Below the pieces are notes generated by a model. It was not told where the DNA came from. It made no database searches and saw nothing but the letters and a program-made list of their open reading frames with translations. A program made the translations under genes and the position numbers. Of a DNA stretch of 62,000 bases, positions 60,901 through 62,000 are shown piece after piece (within the stretch, counting starts at the first letter, position 1; the number at the start of each line of letters is the position of its first letter). This stretch comes from Phoronis australis. Its lineage: Eukaryota > Phoronida > Phoronidae. The stretch spans positions 256,438-318,437 of the forward strand of contig NMRA01000127.1 in the NCBI GenBank assembly GCA_002633005.1. The letters run 5' to 3'.

Positions 60901-61502
60901 GTGGTCTTGCGGGAACTCCCACGAGCATGACGCTTTATAGGGCAATTTTGCATGCAAAATTATGCAAAACATACAAAAGACATATTCCTTTTATTTTCAA
61001 AGGCAGCAGTAATCTTGGTAATCCACACAATTACTTTACATCTTATCAGGCCAGGTACATCAGAAAAAAGCCAAGTAGTTATAGTCATGATACACCTGTA
61101 AGGACCACCGCAGTTAGAGAGCTACGTGAGCTCAGTGCCTCAAGTGAACGACGTCTGACCTGGTAGCTCACGACAGGACGAGAACAGTTGAATGGACTAG
61201 CGGTTAGTTCTTCCAAACGTTGTCGTATTTTCGCGCCCTCTCGTGTCCTTTCAGCTCAGCTATCTTTCACTCTATACAGAAAGCTCAGCTCGTAGCTCCA
61301 CGTCTGTGGTTGCTCTAACCTTCAATACACATGGCTAAGTGTGTGCCGGCGAACTGGTCATGCAAACAGAGGTGTGACTACAATGTAAGAAAATAGCGAA
61401 CAAAGCATGCACGTCCTCAGATATCTATTGGATAAAACCAAAGCATTTGAACCTGCAACTGTCAACGTGCACATGAATTTCACACCAGGTTGCAGGGTCT
61501 AG

Positions 61503-61652
61503 TCAAGCTACGCCCCCGAGGACAAAAACGAACCATTGACGATCTCCAATGCAGAACAAGCCAGAATGAAGATTGCCTTGAAACTGAAAATCAAACTCGT
61601 GGAGCAGGAACTGGAGAAGGTCATAATCAGCATCCATACCAAGGAGGATTGA
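61503..61652 (+). CDS. Possible exon encoding a charged coiled-coil-like segment
   Basis: After an AG acceptor (61501-61502) 49 codons are open to TGA at 61650-61652. The segment begins SSYAPEDKNEPLTISNAEQA, continues RMKIALKLKIKLVEQELEKV and ends IISIHTKED. The alternation of charged and aliphatic residues fits an amphipathic helix or coiled coil and looks more protein-like than the overlapping longer frame (61490-61897). A donor GAG-AAG/GTCATA at 61617 is possible but weak. The pyrimidine tract is poor and no other exon of this gene was found, so the call is tentative. I recognise no family. Confidence 0.3.
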   Translation, partial: SSYAPEDKNEPLTISNAEQARMKIALKLKIKLVEQELEKVIISIHTKED

Positions 61653-62000
61653 TTAACTCAACAATATTTATGAAGGAAGCTATAAACTGTTGTGGGTACA
61701 GACTTACACCTTCGTCATTCAATACAATCATGCGTATTCCGTCAATCACAATCACGATGGGCAGTACTCGAGATATTTTTGCTTCCCTGCTATGTGATAC
61801 ATATATAAATTACTCGAGTTACTTATTTTCAACATCATTGTTGCCAAAACATTTAGATTTCACAATTAAACGAAGCTTTTCTAAATGTCGCAGATAAATT
61901 ACACGATTTACTAAAGTTGCCAAGACATTTCATTTGAACAATTTTTTAACAAATTTTACCCTGTTACTGATAACACGTTATACGTCGCGCACACAATATA

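Overview
This is eukaryotic nuclear DNA, most likely from an invertebrate animal. Genes are split by GT-AG introns of 0.3-7 kb, exons are short, and most of the window is AT-leaning non-coding sequence full of degenerate repeats. There are no operons, bacterial ribosome-binding sites, rRNA genes or CRISPR arrays. Intact calmodulin-type genes with animal-type intron positions, a THAP-domain fragment, a non-LTR RNase H remnant and many small inverted-repeat elements fit a marine invertebrate. Amphioxus is one possibility, but nothing here proves the species.

The clearest content is a set of three calmodulin-type EF-hand genes. At the left edge, one exon (2033-2176, minus strand) encodes the first EF-hand of a near-canonical calmodulin; the rest of that gene lies left of the window or was not found. 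At the right, two complete paralogues sit in tandem on the plus strand: gene 1 (start exon at 43239, stop at 52655, 156 aa) and gene 2 (start exon at 55246, stop at 59568, 151 aa). Both have the calmodulin hallmark of an intron directly after ATG followed by an EF1 exon of exactly 144 nt. In both, EF-hands 1-3 have lost ligands and only EF-hand 4 is canonical. Gene 2 also has a candidate alternative last exon at 60013-60092, and gene 1 a candidate alternative early exon at 46514-46608.

Between these lies a probable, unrecognised minus-strand gene whose exons can be chained in phase from 25858 down to 14896; its last exon encodes a C-x2-C-x10-C-x2-C zinc ribbon. A further minus-strand terminal exon with a poly(A) signal lies at 12262-12619. 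Near the right edge (61503-61652, plus strand) there is a possible charged, coiled-coil-like exon.

The remaining sequence is repeat-rich: a 574-bp terminal-inverted-repeat element with 10-bp target duplications (1071-1644), a longer copy of it (18918-20790) split by a nested inverted-repeat element that carries a tRNA-like A/B-box unit, an 80-bp near-perfect hairpin with exact 9-bp duplications (16961-17040), a 555-bp foldback (about 9235-9790), a 438-bp inverted-repeat element (13027-13464), a frameshifted RNase H remnant (40440-40860), a frameshifted THAP domain (16434-16772) and several dispersed repeat families. From about 25.9 to 40.4 kb no gene could be supported.
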